A stretch of DNA of 64,000 bases from Ornithodoros turicata. Lineage: Eukaryota > Arthropoda > Arachnida > Ixodida > Argasidae. A model generated the notes under the pieces. That model worked only from the letters and a program-made list of their open reading frames with translations, made no database searches and was not told where the DNA came from. This document shows, one piece after another, positions 22,001 to 33,769 of this stretch. The DNA lies in assembly GCF_037126465.1 (NCBI RefSeq), contig NW_026999401.1, positions 766,501-830,500 of the forward strand, read 5' to 3'. A program made the translations under genes and the position numbers. The number at the start of each line of letters is the position of its first letter. Positions within the stretch are counted from its first letter, which is position 1.

Positions 22001-22061
22001 AAAGCTTCATATTCCGAAATTGCCAAGCATTTGGAGGAATGCTCTGATTGCTTCCCTCTAT

Positions 22062-23967
22062 AGGCCTCGAGCACTTGTTTGGCGCCGCCACTGTCGGGCG
22101 TGCGTCAGCGCCCCCTCGTTGCGAGCCTGTCGTTACCTGTGTGGACGATGGCAACGATAACCGTAAGCACGCATCGGATGTCTCCTTTCTGCGAATATTA
22201 ACTGGTTTTAAGCCCTTAGTTAACATCAAATCGTTTTTCCGAGGCCAGAATATCAACAATGGCGAGCTTCTGTTCCGCTCCGGCCACGTTTACAGCCTGT
22301 GTATGGGCACGCGATCAACAATCGTACTTGGCAAGTTATGCTCAAGGGAAGGGTTCGCAAGTTGATACATGACCTTACTGACTGAAACAGAAATTTTTTA
22401 TAGAGGGTGAACAACGAAAGAGCCATTGTAAGTGCGCCCTGCGGTTGCAGAGCGCGTATTTGTAGCAAGCGCACGCATGCTGCGGCGGTTGCAGTTTACA
22501 TTCAGATTCTGAAACAAAGACAAGTGATCAGGGAACGTGGAGCATACCGGCGGAGCGCAAAACGTATCCCAAAGCAGCAAGACTGTGTTCCAGCAGTTCA
22601 GATGATAGAAATTAGAGATGGGACGAATCCAGAATTTTTCGAATCCGAATCCAAGGAAAGTTCTGCGAATCCACGAATCTTTCGAATCGAAACGCCAAGA
22701 AAAAAAAATATATATATATACTGAAAAGTGTTTTGACGCAGAATATGATGCATTTGTTTAATGAAAAACAAATTAAATAATAGTTCAGTTTCGGGAGAAA
22801 ATGTACCCATGTAGTTGTTCTAAAACGTAATCTATTGAACACATTGTTCATCGACTACAAGAAATATATAAATTCGCGAGTCTGAATGATTTCCATAAAA
22901 CTAAGCAACGATCGAAAGCAACACCATATTGCTTTAAAACTTGTAATGCAACAGTTCCTACCTGAACTCTTTTGATCCAGAGCAATGTAAACAGAGAAAC
23001 AAGAAAACACCCGTCGGTCAACGAGGCTTTCGCGGGCTCCGGAGTCACCAGTTTGAAAAAGATACAAACAAACGTGGTTGGTGGATTCGAAAGATTCGAT
23101 TCGCCGTTCTGGGCACTGGGATTCGGATTCCCGAATCTCGAATCCTTGCCTAGGATTTGTGGATTCGGTTTCACATCCCTAATAGAAATCAATTTTCCCA
23201 AACAGCCGGAAACAAAACAAGGCGTGCGAACTCCCATTTCAGTTTTAGAGTTACTCATGCACAGATGAAAGTGGGTTGCATGTTGCAAGGTAATTTTAGT
23301 TTTCTTTCTTTTTCTTTTTTTCAGTACAGCAGTACCAAGGCTCAGGAGCTTTTACTGCACATCTCCGCCCAGCTGCACTTCGTGTAGAAATCGGAAAGGG
23401 GAACAACACATGTTCTTGTACACCACCGTTAGTGGATTGCAACTATGAATGCATGGAATGGAATTGATAATGTCCAAGACTTTTAGGCGTTGTATGACTC
23501 TCTCGACTTGAATCCTCCATGATAAAACCCAAATGATAGAACTAATGACGCAACGGCTAATGGTAAAATATATCTCTGCTGCAGTGTAGGAAGCACACGA
23601 CAAGAACGCCGACAACAAACGTCCTAAAAGTTTTGCAGCCAACCTCTCGTGCCTCCCTGCATCGCATGTTACACGGCACGGCATGTCGTTGGGTTGTAGT
23701 TGGGGATGTCGGCTTCGTCAGACCTTTTGTTGCCGATGAAGTACTTGCTGCATATCGTGTAGTTCACATTCGGCAGGATTTCCATAACTGCTGTTGCATG
23801 TCACGATGCAACAATTTACTATACTTCATTTAACGGACGCCATCCCATACACCGAGCGAATCATCCATATGAACGCGAAACGCCGCGACAGATAGCCACA
23901 CAAGGGACGACGCCACCGCCGACAGGGCGGCGCTGGTACCTACGGGAGTTAGCTCCGCTCGGGGCCT
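22062..23967. mobile_element. TIR transposon with AT target duplication and SWIM-like coding remnant
   Basis: Ends AGGCCTCGAGC and GCTCGGGGCCT are inverted with one mismatch, flanked by AT (22060-22061 and 23968-23969). The minus-strand Penelope arm shows the uninterrupted site CTCTATGGG. The + strand at 22407-22600 reads VNNERAIVSAPCGCRARICSKRTHAAAVAVYI, resembling a SWIM zinc finger (CXC ... CXH). AT duplications and a SWIM/YqaJ-type second protein are features I associate with ISL2EU elements, so that is the tentative class. The coding region is disrupted by stops and a nested hAT-type element. Confidence 0.65.
22613..23181. mobile_element. hAT-type non-autonomous element with perfect 8-bp duplication
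   Basis: Starts TAGAGATGGGACGAATCC and ends with GGATTCGG...CACATCCCTA. ATAGAAAT occurs directly outside both ends (22605-22612 and 23182-23189). Subterminal regions are rich in GATTCG/CGAATC words. No transposase. An 8-bp duplication and this terminal form suggest the hAT superfamily. Confidence 0.85.
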
Positions 23968-24172
23968 ATGGGATGAAACAATTGTAAAGGCTTCTGAAGT
24001 AGACCCCCACAGAAGGCTTTTGAGAGAGACCCTTTGCATGACCTCCTGGTGGGAACTGTGTCAGCAAACCATCCGTAATCCTCGGTCCGGCCTTGAACAG
24101 ACTGCTCTTTCTCCCGAACTGACCTCCTATTTTGTCCTCAGCTGGTTGTTTCTCTTCCCTCTGTTGTGTATA

Positions 24173-25072
24173 CAGAGTGTCCACGCTAAGTGTGAACAGA
24201 TTTTTTAAAAATATATCAATCACTTTTTCCGAGATGAAATCAATTGCAATATAGCATATGCTGAAGGGCACTCCTTAGGGGGGCATTAACAGACTCCTAA
24301 GGCAATGTCTTAATTAACTTTCAATAATTAACTTTTTAATTATAAAAGCTACTAAGTTGCTCCAATGAGAACATCTGATCTCTTCGGTCACCAGATACCA
24401 AAGCCGTTTTCAGAACAAAAATCCGTTCGGTAGACCGTCCGCAAAAAATTCGTGAAGGAACGTCATTTTTTTTTTCTTTATTTGGTTTATTGCGCATCTT
24501 CAAAGAAGAGGCTTTCCTTTACTCCCAGTGTGAGAGAGTGAAAGAGCACAGTGCCGCCTCATGCGTCGAAGATTAGCTTTAACTTGCGGAAACAAAACAA
24601 AAACACAAATCTATCGGGTGACTCTATCGCGACTGCCCTTATCTTGGGCTGCATTTTCTGTTTTCTTTTAATCTGTTTCCAGGACACAAGAGGCGATAGT
24701 GTGCTCTTTCATCCTCTCGTATTGGGGGCGAAGGAAAGACGCGTCTCTAGAGATGCGCAATGAATAAAATAAAGAAAAAATGGCGTTCCTTCACGATTTT
24801 TTTGCGGACGATCTATCGAACGGATTTTTGTTCTGAAAACGGCCTTAGTATCTGGTGACCGAAGAGATCAGATGTTCTCATTGGAGCAACTTCGTAGCTT
24901 TTATAATTAAAAAGTTAATTATTGAAAGTTAATTAAGACATTGCCTTAGGAGTCTGTTAATGCCCCCTAGGGAGTGCCCTTTAGCATATGCTATATTGCA
25001 ATTGATTTCATCTCGGAAAAAGTGATTGATATATTTTTAAAAAATCTGTTCACACTTAGCGTGGACACCCTG
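24173..25072. mobile_element. Long-TIR (about 290 bp) element with TA target duplication
   Basis: Ends CAGAGTGTCCACGC and GCGTGGACACCCTG begin nearly perfect inverted arms of about 290 bp each, flanked by TA. The centre (about 24470-24780) has no recognisable protein. The minus-strand Penelope copy has the empty site GTGAATATATTTCTTG, of exactly the expected length. Tc1/mariner-like by target preference. Confidence 0.85.
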
Positions 25073-25119
25073 TATATTTCTTGTATGTGAAGTGAAATTT
25101 TCAGCTGCATTTGAGACTT

Positions 25120-25903
25120 ACCGTATTTTCACGCGTATTAGCCGCACCGCAGAAAAAGCCGCAGGACTCGTTTTTAGATACATTTTGAAAATGTTTTTGC
25201 AGATAAGCCGCACTCGCAGATAAGCCGCGGGTAATACGACGCGACTGCTTTGTGCGCTAAACCAATGATGCACATACAAAATCAACAGAGACGCTCAACG
25301 CTCGTGAGCGCCGTACTCCCTGCCAGCTGCCCTGTTCTGCCCTGACGACTTTTAGTTTGAAGTCGCTGTCGTGACTGTGCCTCAGCGTTGGAGCCATGCC
25401 CCACCTCTAACTGCCGTGCCCGTGTCCACGAATGCTGCTGCTCTCGTCAAATGAGAACTGACGCTTAGCTGACCACGTTTTATCCCGATGACAGGTGTAT
25501 TGAACCCTTCCTGTGCGTCTGCCGACAAAGGAGACCGTGGGGAAGGTCATAAACCCTGTCCACATTCCGGTGTTGGCATGAAGTATAACAAAGGAGGTCA
25601 GTTCTAGTGTTCTACCACTAAGATCGGATTGTGTCCTTGTTGCGTGTTCTTCGTGGATTGACGGGTTAGTCCACTCGAATGTGGAGTGGACCCGCCCATG
25701 TTCGGTATTGTTCGTGCACTGGCAGGGCGGTCCTGTTCCGAAAAACATGAGGAACTGTCGGCCCTTTCGTTTAACCCGGGGTATGGGGAAGGTACCAGGG
25801 AAAAATAGTCACCAGATAAGCCGCACCCACGGATAAGCCGCAGAGCGTCCGCGAAAAAAATAAATCGCGCATAAGCCGCGGCTAATACGCGTGCAAATAC
25901 GGT
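25120..25903. mobile_element. TIR element with ACCGTATTTTC ends, candidate 4-bp duplication
   Basis: Starts ACCGTATTTTCACGCGTATT and ends with the complement of a similar sequence. Both ends contain repeated GATAAGCCGCA/TTAGCCGC words. ACTT flanks it (25116-25119 and 25904-25907), and the other Penelope arm has a single ACTT at the matching point. No coding sequence recognised. Confidence 0.75.
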
Positions 25904-25962
25904 ACTTCGTGTTGTGTCTGTCCCTTCGTGTTCCCTAGTCTCGGGGGTTTTACATTATGCAT

Positions 25963-27145
25963 GTAAGTATTATTTTAACATTCCCATTGGCAGACCGCGG
26001 TGTGCAAGTTTTGCTACTGCCAAGAGAGCGAATGTTGTTCCACTGGGAGGACGAGGTCCAGTGTGGAATATTCCACTGACGAAAAGAGAAGCGAAACATT
26101 TCCTCCAAGACGCAAAGCATTTTGACGGGCCTATTTACGTGGGTTAGCATGGGACAAAACGAACGGCACGTGATGCAAGGGGAGAGATGCGGCGCCCGAG
26201 AACATAGAAATCTTAAGGAGTGTGCTAGAAGGAAACCTCCGAAACTGGGACGTACGGGCGAGGGGAGCGCCATATTGAATCAGCTACTGTTGCCGCGGCG
26301 CATGCAAACGAAGGAATCCAGTAAGCATACAGCAAACATAACGCCAAAAATGTTTTTGGAACAGTAACACACCGCCAGAACCCATGAAACCGTAAGATAT
26401 ATGAAAACACACACATACACGAAGAAACAGACACGACACGGACGCCACATGGAGACGCCGTCTCCGCCGCTGCCTCAACAAGCCTTGACTACAAGCCTGG
26501 ATAGGGGCGGACACTGACAAAATATTTAGCCGACGGAAGCAGAGGGGCAACCGAGCAAGTGTTGCGACAGTTTTTGGAACTGTGGCTGCTTTCACGGGCT
26601 GGAAATACACGACGTTTCCTCGGCTGATTCAATATGGCTACCTCCGAGCGCATACATTGAGAGAGGGAAGAGCCCCGTTCAACTGCTTTGCTCTCCTCCG
26701 ATCCTCCTCCCCAGCTTTCCTTCTAGCCTCTCTCCGTAAGATTTCTATGCCCGAGAAGCGAGGTCGGTAATGTTGGAGAGAGAGAGAAAGAGAGGGAAGG
26801 GGATCTACTAGTGCAAAAAAAAATTTGTTGCAGTAATAAAACACAATAAAAGCGCTCGTATTAAAACTCCCACTCAAGAATCCTGGCTTGGTTACGTCGT
26901 ATACCTTGCGTGATCAATCCCGTCCCAGAAAACACACCCGGGAGGAACTTTACCCCTGAAGTAATAAAGTAAAATGTTATCTGAGAAAAAAAGCGGGGGG
27001 GGGGGAGGAGATGCAGTCTTGGAGTATAGGGTTACTGCGACTATGCAGGTGCCCGCAGATCCATGTCATTCTGGTTGGACTTTGTCTTAAAGACGCGGCG
27101 AAGGCTTTAAAAGTGGTAGCGTATGCCTTTTACGAAGACGCAAAG
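25963..27145. other. Stretch without recognisable genes
   Basis: Contains mixed-sequence DNA, an (AG)n-like run at 26775-26800 and a G11 tract near 26996. Short open frames (for example 26284-26610 -) have no family resemblance that I can see. Confidence 0.4.
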
Positions 27146-27999
27146 TGTCTTCAGACCAGAGTTGTACACGTTACTCGAAAAAAGGTAATTGATTACAATT
27201 ACTGTTACTACTGCCCAAAAGCTAATTCTTTACCGTTACAAATTACTTCATCAAAAATGTAATACGTTACCGATTAAAAATGTAACGCGTTACTTTTCAT
27301 GTTACTTTCAAACTTCTTAACTCGGGGTACCCTTTATTGTAACTTTTAGCAATGTGTGACCTTTATGTAGACGCAGATTTCCAAATATCGTAGAGGTTAC
27401 ACGTCCGACACCTCTATTTAGAGGTTAAACACGACTTGTAACGTGACACTGGAGGAGCAATAGAGGTTACATCAGTGTTCAACGGAAACCCAATTGTCGT
27501 AACTTATAAATGTACCCTTTATAGGAACGTTGTAACTTCTAAACTAATTCCGCGTTTGAATTTCTTTCGTTTGTTTTTCTTGTTTCTTTGCAAGGAACCT
27601 GTATAAAAGGTACTGCTCAAAAGTCACTGTGTTCTCGTTCAAGCCGCACATTCAATCATTCAGTACGAGAGTTTCGGACCAGTGTGCGTTACGTTATCCC
27701 CAAGAACACTCGCGATCCTCAGGACCTCCTCAAAGTGTCATCGCGTCCTCGTCCGTGATGGGATGTCCGGAGGAGATCCGGAGAGTGTCATCATGGGATC
27801 TTCCAGTGATAGTCATTTGCGTACATCTTGCGGCCGCCAGCCGGAGGACATATATAGGAGAAGTAAATTAGTTTAATAATGCGATGTGCATTTCTATGCC
27901 TGCGCCCATTAATTAGTGTTTCGGTTTGTTTGTCATAACCAAATTGAACCAAATCAGCAGTCATCATGTATAAACTACAAAATATTACAAAGAGAGAAT

Positions 28000-29335
28000 A
28001 GTACAACAGAAAGAGAAAATACAAAAATACAGGGATACAAATACAAATTCAATGATTTCAACGGATACTCCATGCACTGGGTTCAATGTGCGATAAAATA
28101 TAGCTTGCTAGACCTTTCATTGTGACCTCGTTGCCATGAACATCCGTGCAAGGTCCCTGACGGAATGCTGCATGGAGCATTTCCGTGGAAGATACAGAAA
28201 AGTGATGGCATATTACAGCGCGTGCTTGACTTTCGGTGGATGTTTTAAATCCACAAAGTAGGAAACACGGACGCTACCTTGGTTGTATCCTTATACTCCA
28301 AGGAATTCGTCACTGGTCTGTTAGTTATACATGAAATTGAATTAAACTTCGGTTCCTCACCCTTGGTTTTGACTACGATGCTAGGAGGACTCTTGCATAT
28401 GCGGAAGTTCGCAAGATAAGCAATATATAGTATATGATTTATCTGCGAAAGGAAATGCCACTGTTGGATATTCCTTTCAAAGTCAGCTGTCTTAGGCGGC
28501 AACCGCATGGAGCAACTTCTGCCAACTGAATCGGGCCAACGGAGCGCCAGCTCAGCGGGAACGGAACGGTATCGAAGCTTCCAACCGCATGGAGCAGAAT
28601 GTCCACGTTGAGGTTGTCATGGCGAAGCGTCGGCCTAGCGTTTACCACCGCTTGTTGCACGCGATGTAGCAATGCTTATTGTAGTAAACTGCTGTACGTA
28701 TTGTTTAGTAACATAAATGATATTTTAGCGGTTCTTGAAAAAGTACGGTGCTAATAACATCTAGAAATCAGGCGTTTACAAGAAATTTTGAGATACGAAG
28801 AGAATGTTGGCTTATGAGTGTTTCTAGCAATGCTCACTAAAGAAATATCAGACTGCATTTTTATTACCGTTATCTCCTCAGACATTTCCGATTTGACATG
28901 TGCCACAAATAACATTTTGATCTTTCATTTAGTCACCTTCGTGTTGCACACACCTTGTCACCTCCTGCCAAAGGATATATTTTAAGTTGATGTCCTTATA
29001 TACTGAACAAGTTTAACGTTCCAAAGGGGTGGCCTCTTTGAAACCTGCGATATCCACGTCGAAGTCCGCGCGTGTCCTTCTAGGAGGCAGGGCGAAGAAA
29101 GCAAAGCCCGAAAAAAAAAAGGAAAGAAGCGGTCACAGGCATGATTAGAGGTGACTTTGTCACGTGCTTGTGGCATTTCCTGTGAAGCGTGTTTTCATTG
29201 GCGCACACGGTTCCGTCGGGTGGTGTCACTTCCTCTCCTCAGACTAAATATCCACCCTTGGCAGAAACCGGCTCATCGGTCCGTCGTCTGTTGTTCGCGT
29301 AGTAGGTCGCCGTTCCTTTCAAGTTCTGCTGCCAT
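28000..29335. other. Interior of the large inverted-repeat element, no gene seen
   Basis: Mixed AT-rich sequence with short frames only. Nothing recognisable. Confidence 0.4.
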
Positions 29336-29388
29336 TCAGTTGGCAAAAATGCTCCATGCGGTTGCCGCCTTAATCTTACACTTAGCGG

Positions 29389-29447
29389 CACATGACCTTT
29401 TATATTTTTTGCTTTTGTATAAAAAGCAAAAATATAAAAGGTCATGC
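29389..29447. repeat. 59-bp near-perfect hairpin
   Basis: GGCACATGACCTTTTATATT pairs with AATATAAAAGGTCATGCC around a short loop at about 29416-29421. It could fold as DNA cruciform or RNA hairpin. Function unknown. Confidence 0.75.
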
Positions 29448-29619
29448 CACCCACTGTTCGTAATCAAAAAACAATCAAAAATGAGAGACGGAAAATGACA
29501 AGCTGGTGGCCTAGGTTGAAAACCGCAAAAGAGAGAGTCCGTTTCCACTGTAAACGTCTGCACACTTCTAAAAGTGAGAAATGAAAGCAGATTTACTGGA
29601 GAATTTTACATGATCCTAT

Positions 29620-30900
29620 AGTACTCCTGAGAGTATCCCAGTCTTGTCCCCAGATGTTGTCCCTAAGACCATCTCTGGAGTCTCATTCTAACGCTTTTCT
29701 AACAAATTGAGGATCATATGGGGATATTCCCAGGATGTCACTGCTGTCCCGCAATGGCATCCTCAGGATAAGTGAGGGATGTCAGCGTGTTCTTGGGGTA
29801 TTGTCCCCGACAACACACTGTCATCCCAGGGATACCCTAAGAGCATCATGCATGAACGTGTGTGACATCCCCAGGAGGGTGAATCTGATCCTCAAATCAT
29901 TCTCAACATGTCATTTTGGCACTAATATAGCGTCCCCACGGTATCCTCAGAGCATCCACAGACGCTACGTGAGGACAACTTTAGAACAGTGCCAGAGCAC
30001 TTCTAGGATGAACCATTCTTTCTATTTTTCTTTTATTTTTTATGTGCTGACACATTCAACGTTTTTTTTTTATTGCACATGCACAGAAAACAGTTGCATA
30101 CCGATTCCATTCATATTGGTTAACTGCCGCAATAAAGTCTGGCCGTTCGTTCCTAGTGCGTTCCTAGCGCATTCCATAGCGGACAGTAAGCGCAGCGGTT
30201 TAAAAAGGAAGCAGACAGAAATATAAAAGACATAGAAAAATCCAGTCTGAGAGGTACTAGAATTCTCTTCCGAAGCGAAAACAGATACTATTTCTTACTT
30301 ATTACGCGACCCTCCGTGCGAGGGTTACGTCGACCCTCGCCTCGACGCAAAACAAAGGGTGAGCTGTCCACGTTTCTTTCGATTACGCAAAGAAAAAATA
30401 TGCCAAGCGAGGAATTGATTGAAGTATGAGCTCTGAATCACTGCAAAGTCTATGTTTCTTACTCCTTTTGTTTTAAGACATTCAGGTAGGACTTTTGAAA
30501 GTCAAAAGCAGTGCAACAGAATCGCGCATTTCTATCCTTTCCACGAGAAATGCTCAATGTATCGTTGACAGTCGTCCTTTTCGGAGACAGAAAATTTTAC
30601 GCTGGACCACATTTTGTTTAAGAAAAATGTCAATCCGGTCCAAGGATCAGACTAAAAACAAAACAAATGTGTTCAGGGAGCCTGAGCAGATAAACTAAAC
30701 AAAGTAATATTTCTCGTCCCGGTAGCTACCCACAGGGACTGGCACAGGACGTACCTGAATGACTCTTCACAGACAGTCCCTGAGTGTCATCCTCAGGACG
30801 TTCTGGGGATACGCCTTGAAGGACGACGACACGATGACACTGTGGGGACATCCTGAGGACCATGTGTGTTCTTGGGGTCTCTGTGTTTGTACGAACTGCG
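29620..30900. repeat. Region with repeated GGGGAT/ATCCCC and AGGATGTC words
   Basis: 29635-30010 and 30720-30880 both contain many degenerate copies of words like CCTCAGGAT, GGGGATAC and CCCCAGG, in inverted relation. They may be the two ends of another TIR element resembling the one at 10322. Ends not resolved. Confidence 0.4.
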
Positions 30901-33034
30901 GATCGTGTTCAGGACTGTGAAGACAAGCACAAGTGTCATGTGACGGAACTTTATCAGGGTATTTCTACGGTATGTTCACTACAAAGTTTACGTAGTTACG
31001 TTTTTTGCTGGACAGTCTGGGAACACTAATCACAGCACAGTCTGTCTCTCTAACACGGTTGAACGGTTCAACACAGTGTGTACGTGTGTGTCTTACGTCC
31101 GTTATTTGCTTAGTCATTTGTCATTCTTGTGTTTTACTTCTTCATGTGCTTCTGATTCACCATAGCCGTGTCGCTGATGTGTCATTCTGACATATCAGAA
31201 AGGAATAGAAATGTTTTCGGCGTACTGGAGAGGAAGTCGCAACAACGTGAGGACTGCAAGGATTACACCTCCTTGAAACTGAATGTCGTTCACCACAGCT
31301 GAAGTGCTGGTATTGCGACGTCCTCGTGCTCTTGCCTCAACTGAAGTTCCAGGTTTGCCAATTAAATAATACATATGCTCCAGTTGCAATTATTTCTTTC
31401 TTTCCTTTGTTGTGCACGTGAATCTGTACACGTAGTGATCACTCGCTTTTCGCCACTGGATGCCCTTAGATGAATTACGTATATTATAGCCATATGTTCC
31501 GAATAACAGTACGCGTTCTGCACTGATGAGAGCTCATTTTGAGCACCATTTGTTCTGTAGCGTCTGTGAAGAGGCGAGCATCTTAGAGACACCCATTCCT
31601 GGCGAAACTGTAACTTTTACGTCGGTGCGGCGGTTAGGAGACAGTAACCTCTATTTCTAGGTGATCTGTGTAACGCTTATAGAGGGTATTGCCCATAGGT
31701 TACAAGGTAACTTCTGAAATAGAGGGTAAAAATTTTGAAATTTTACTCTTTACTAGAAGGTACCAGGTTTAGAGTGTGGCAAAGTCAACAAGCCTGCAGT
31801 GAATGCAACCATGCGACTCTTGTTGCAAATTCTAATTTGAGACACCAACATACGTGATAAGTGAAATTCACAAATACATTTGAAAGCAACATACAAAATT
31901 CATACACACGTTCATTACATATTTATATACACATTTAACGCAACATCGGAACATCCGCTTCGTTTTGTTACTATATTGTTATGTTCTGCCCGCACAACTT
32001 ATAAGTACAGTCACCTATTTTACTGTTGCTCCGGTTTGTCGCGGTTGTAAAGGATTATCATATTACTGTGGTGTGCATGGAACACGCGTGGACTAGAGAC
32101 GGCCGTTGCAGTGACCTCTGCGTCATTGCTTCAGTCGAACTCGTTGTGGAACAGAAGAACAGATTGACTTGCTGAAAAGAGTTACCATTGTTGACAGAAG
32201 GTAAAAAAAGTAATCGATTACTCAGTAATTGATTACCGAAAATTGCAATAAGATTACTTGAAAAATTACTTGCTCAAAAAATTAACTTATTACGTTAGAA
32301 AATTACTGACAAGTAATTGATTACTAGTAACGAAATTACTAGTAATGCGTTACGTACAACTCTGCTTTGGACCAATCAATTATCACTCTTCAAGGACTTC
32401 ACGGACGTAATTTGCTGATACCCCGATAATCAATCTCAAATGTCTCAATAGACCGTGCACTGCGCACATGCCCAAGTCCTAAAGTGTCCTCTTCCTTGGG
32501 TATCACGGAAAACACCGGACACCTTTTCGATATTGGCAGATCAGCAACGGCTAATTACATTCCGAAAGCAAGTTTTGCCCCAGGACCAGTGACGGAACCA
32601 GGGGGATCCGCCCCAACCCCCCCCCCCCCAAAAAAAACAGAAAAACTTCAGTTGATACATTGGGTTTTCCTCTCTGTCATCCCCCACTATGCGCTCCGAA
32701 AAAGAACCTCCCCCCCTTCCCGGCAGCGAGGGTTTGGACCCGCCCCTGCCAACAAGAGGAGGAGATGAACTGGCTGCTACGTGTCCCCCTGGGGCGAAAA
32801 AAAGTGCACGATACCGCTGGTATAGCAGTCACTTTATCAATTCTTGTCGTAGGGCAAAATTTGCTCATCCGCCATTATCGAATAAGGTATCCGTGTGTCC
32901 CGTGCTACTCAAGTAAGAGGCTATTAGGACTACCGGACTTTTAGGACCACAGTGCACAGTGTACCGATACTTTTGAGATGCATTATCGGGACATAAGCAA
33001 GTTTACGTCTCTGAATAACTAGCGGGGAGACTTA

Positions 33035-33741
33035 CCGTGCATTCACACGAGCGACATCCTCACGGAATATTCTAGTGGAAGAAAAAGCGAAAACACTGCT
33101 CACAGAGCCCAAATTCCGTCCCGTGTTATGTTGGGCATTCACACGGTGCGGAATGTCGGGAATGGCGACTGCGCATTTAGCAGACGACACTTAACAGACG
33201 ACACCGTCAGCGTGTTTTCCTGTCGTCTGCTACGGAATATCTTGTGGAATGTACGTGAAGACCACGACCTACTAGATTGTGACGACCACGTCACAATCAG
33301 CAACCCCTATGAGGAACCCGTCCGCACGATCCGCCAGGGGCGCTACTCATCGGCACGCCACGATTGGACGATGGAAATTTGAATTATGAACGCGCAGAAG
33401 CGTATGTACAATTACCGTAGCAGACGACAGCGATAGCTCCTATGAAAACGCGTAAAATGATGATGATAATCAACCTCAGAATGAAATATCTGTGGAATGT
33501 CCACCGCTTGTACAGAAATACTAAGGTAAGCTGAAGTACAAAGTATTGTAGAAGTTGAGGAAGCAATAACTGGGGCGATGAGAAGCGCCACCGCTAGCTT
33601 CCAAAAATGCGGCGGTGCCTATGACATGGTAGTTATAATCTAGTAGGCCGTGGTGAAGACACGACGATGACGCTGGCGTTCACGTGATAGCAGAAAGCTA
33701 TGACGATTTTCACAGCTTCCGCTTCTCGTGTGAATACACGG
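33035..33741. mobile_element. PIF/Harbinger-type MITE with TTA duplication
   Basis: Ends CCGTGCATTCACACGAG and CTCGTGTGAATACACGG are inverted with one mismatch, with TTA on each side (33032-33034 and 33742-33744). TTA fits the TWA duplication of PIF/Harbinger. Inside are several TAGCAGACGACA/GTCGTCTGCTA words in both orientations. 707 bp, no protein. Confidence 0.82.
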
Positions 33742-33769
33742 TTAGGGTAGTTGGTACATCACTGCTAAG

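Larger units (their letters stand above)
21519..25962 (+). mobile_element. Penelope-like element 3' end, plus-strand copy with four nested insertions
   Basis: The copy can be followed as segments 21519-21677, 22001-22061, 23968-24172, 25073-25119 and 25904-25962. The first carries the GIY-YIG segment CYIGQTKRCLNDRLREH (about 21598-21650). The next segments continue it with KHLEECSDCFPL and then WDETIVKASEVDPHRR. The insertions are a SINE, a TIR element of 1.9 kb, a 0.9-kb long-TIR element and a 0.8-kb TIR element. Three of the four sites can be compared directly with the uninterrupted minus-strand copy. Confidence 0.72.
27157..32364. mobile_element. Large hAT-like inverted-repeat element with GTAATTGATTAC ends
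   Basis: Starts CAGAGTTGTACACGTTACTC and ends with GTACAACTCTG. The flanks CTTCAGAC (27149-27156) and CTTTGGAC (32365-32372) agree at 6 of 8 bases. Both ends carry GTAATTGATTAC and GTAACGCGTTAC words. Just inside, a second pair of inverted GAGGTTAC/TAGAGG-rich zones occurs at about 27310-27545 and 31615-31765. The interior of about 4 kb holds no intact hAT transposase. It may be a composite of nested elements. Confidence 0.6.
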
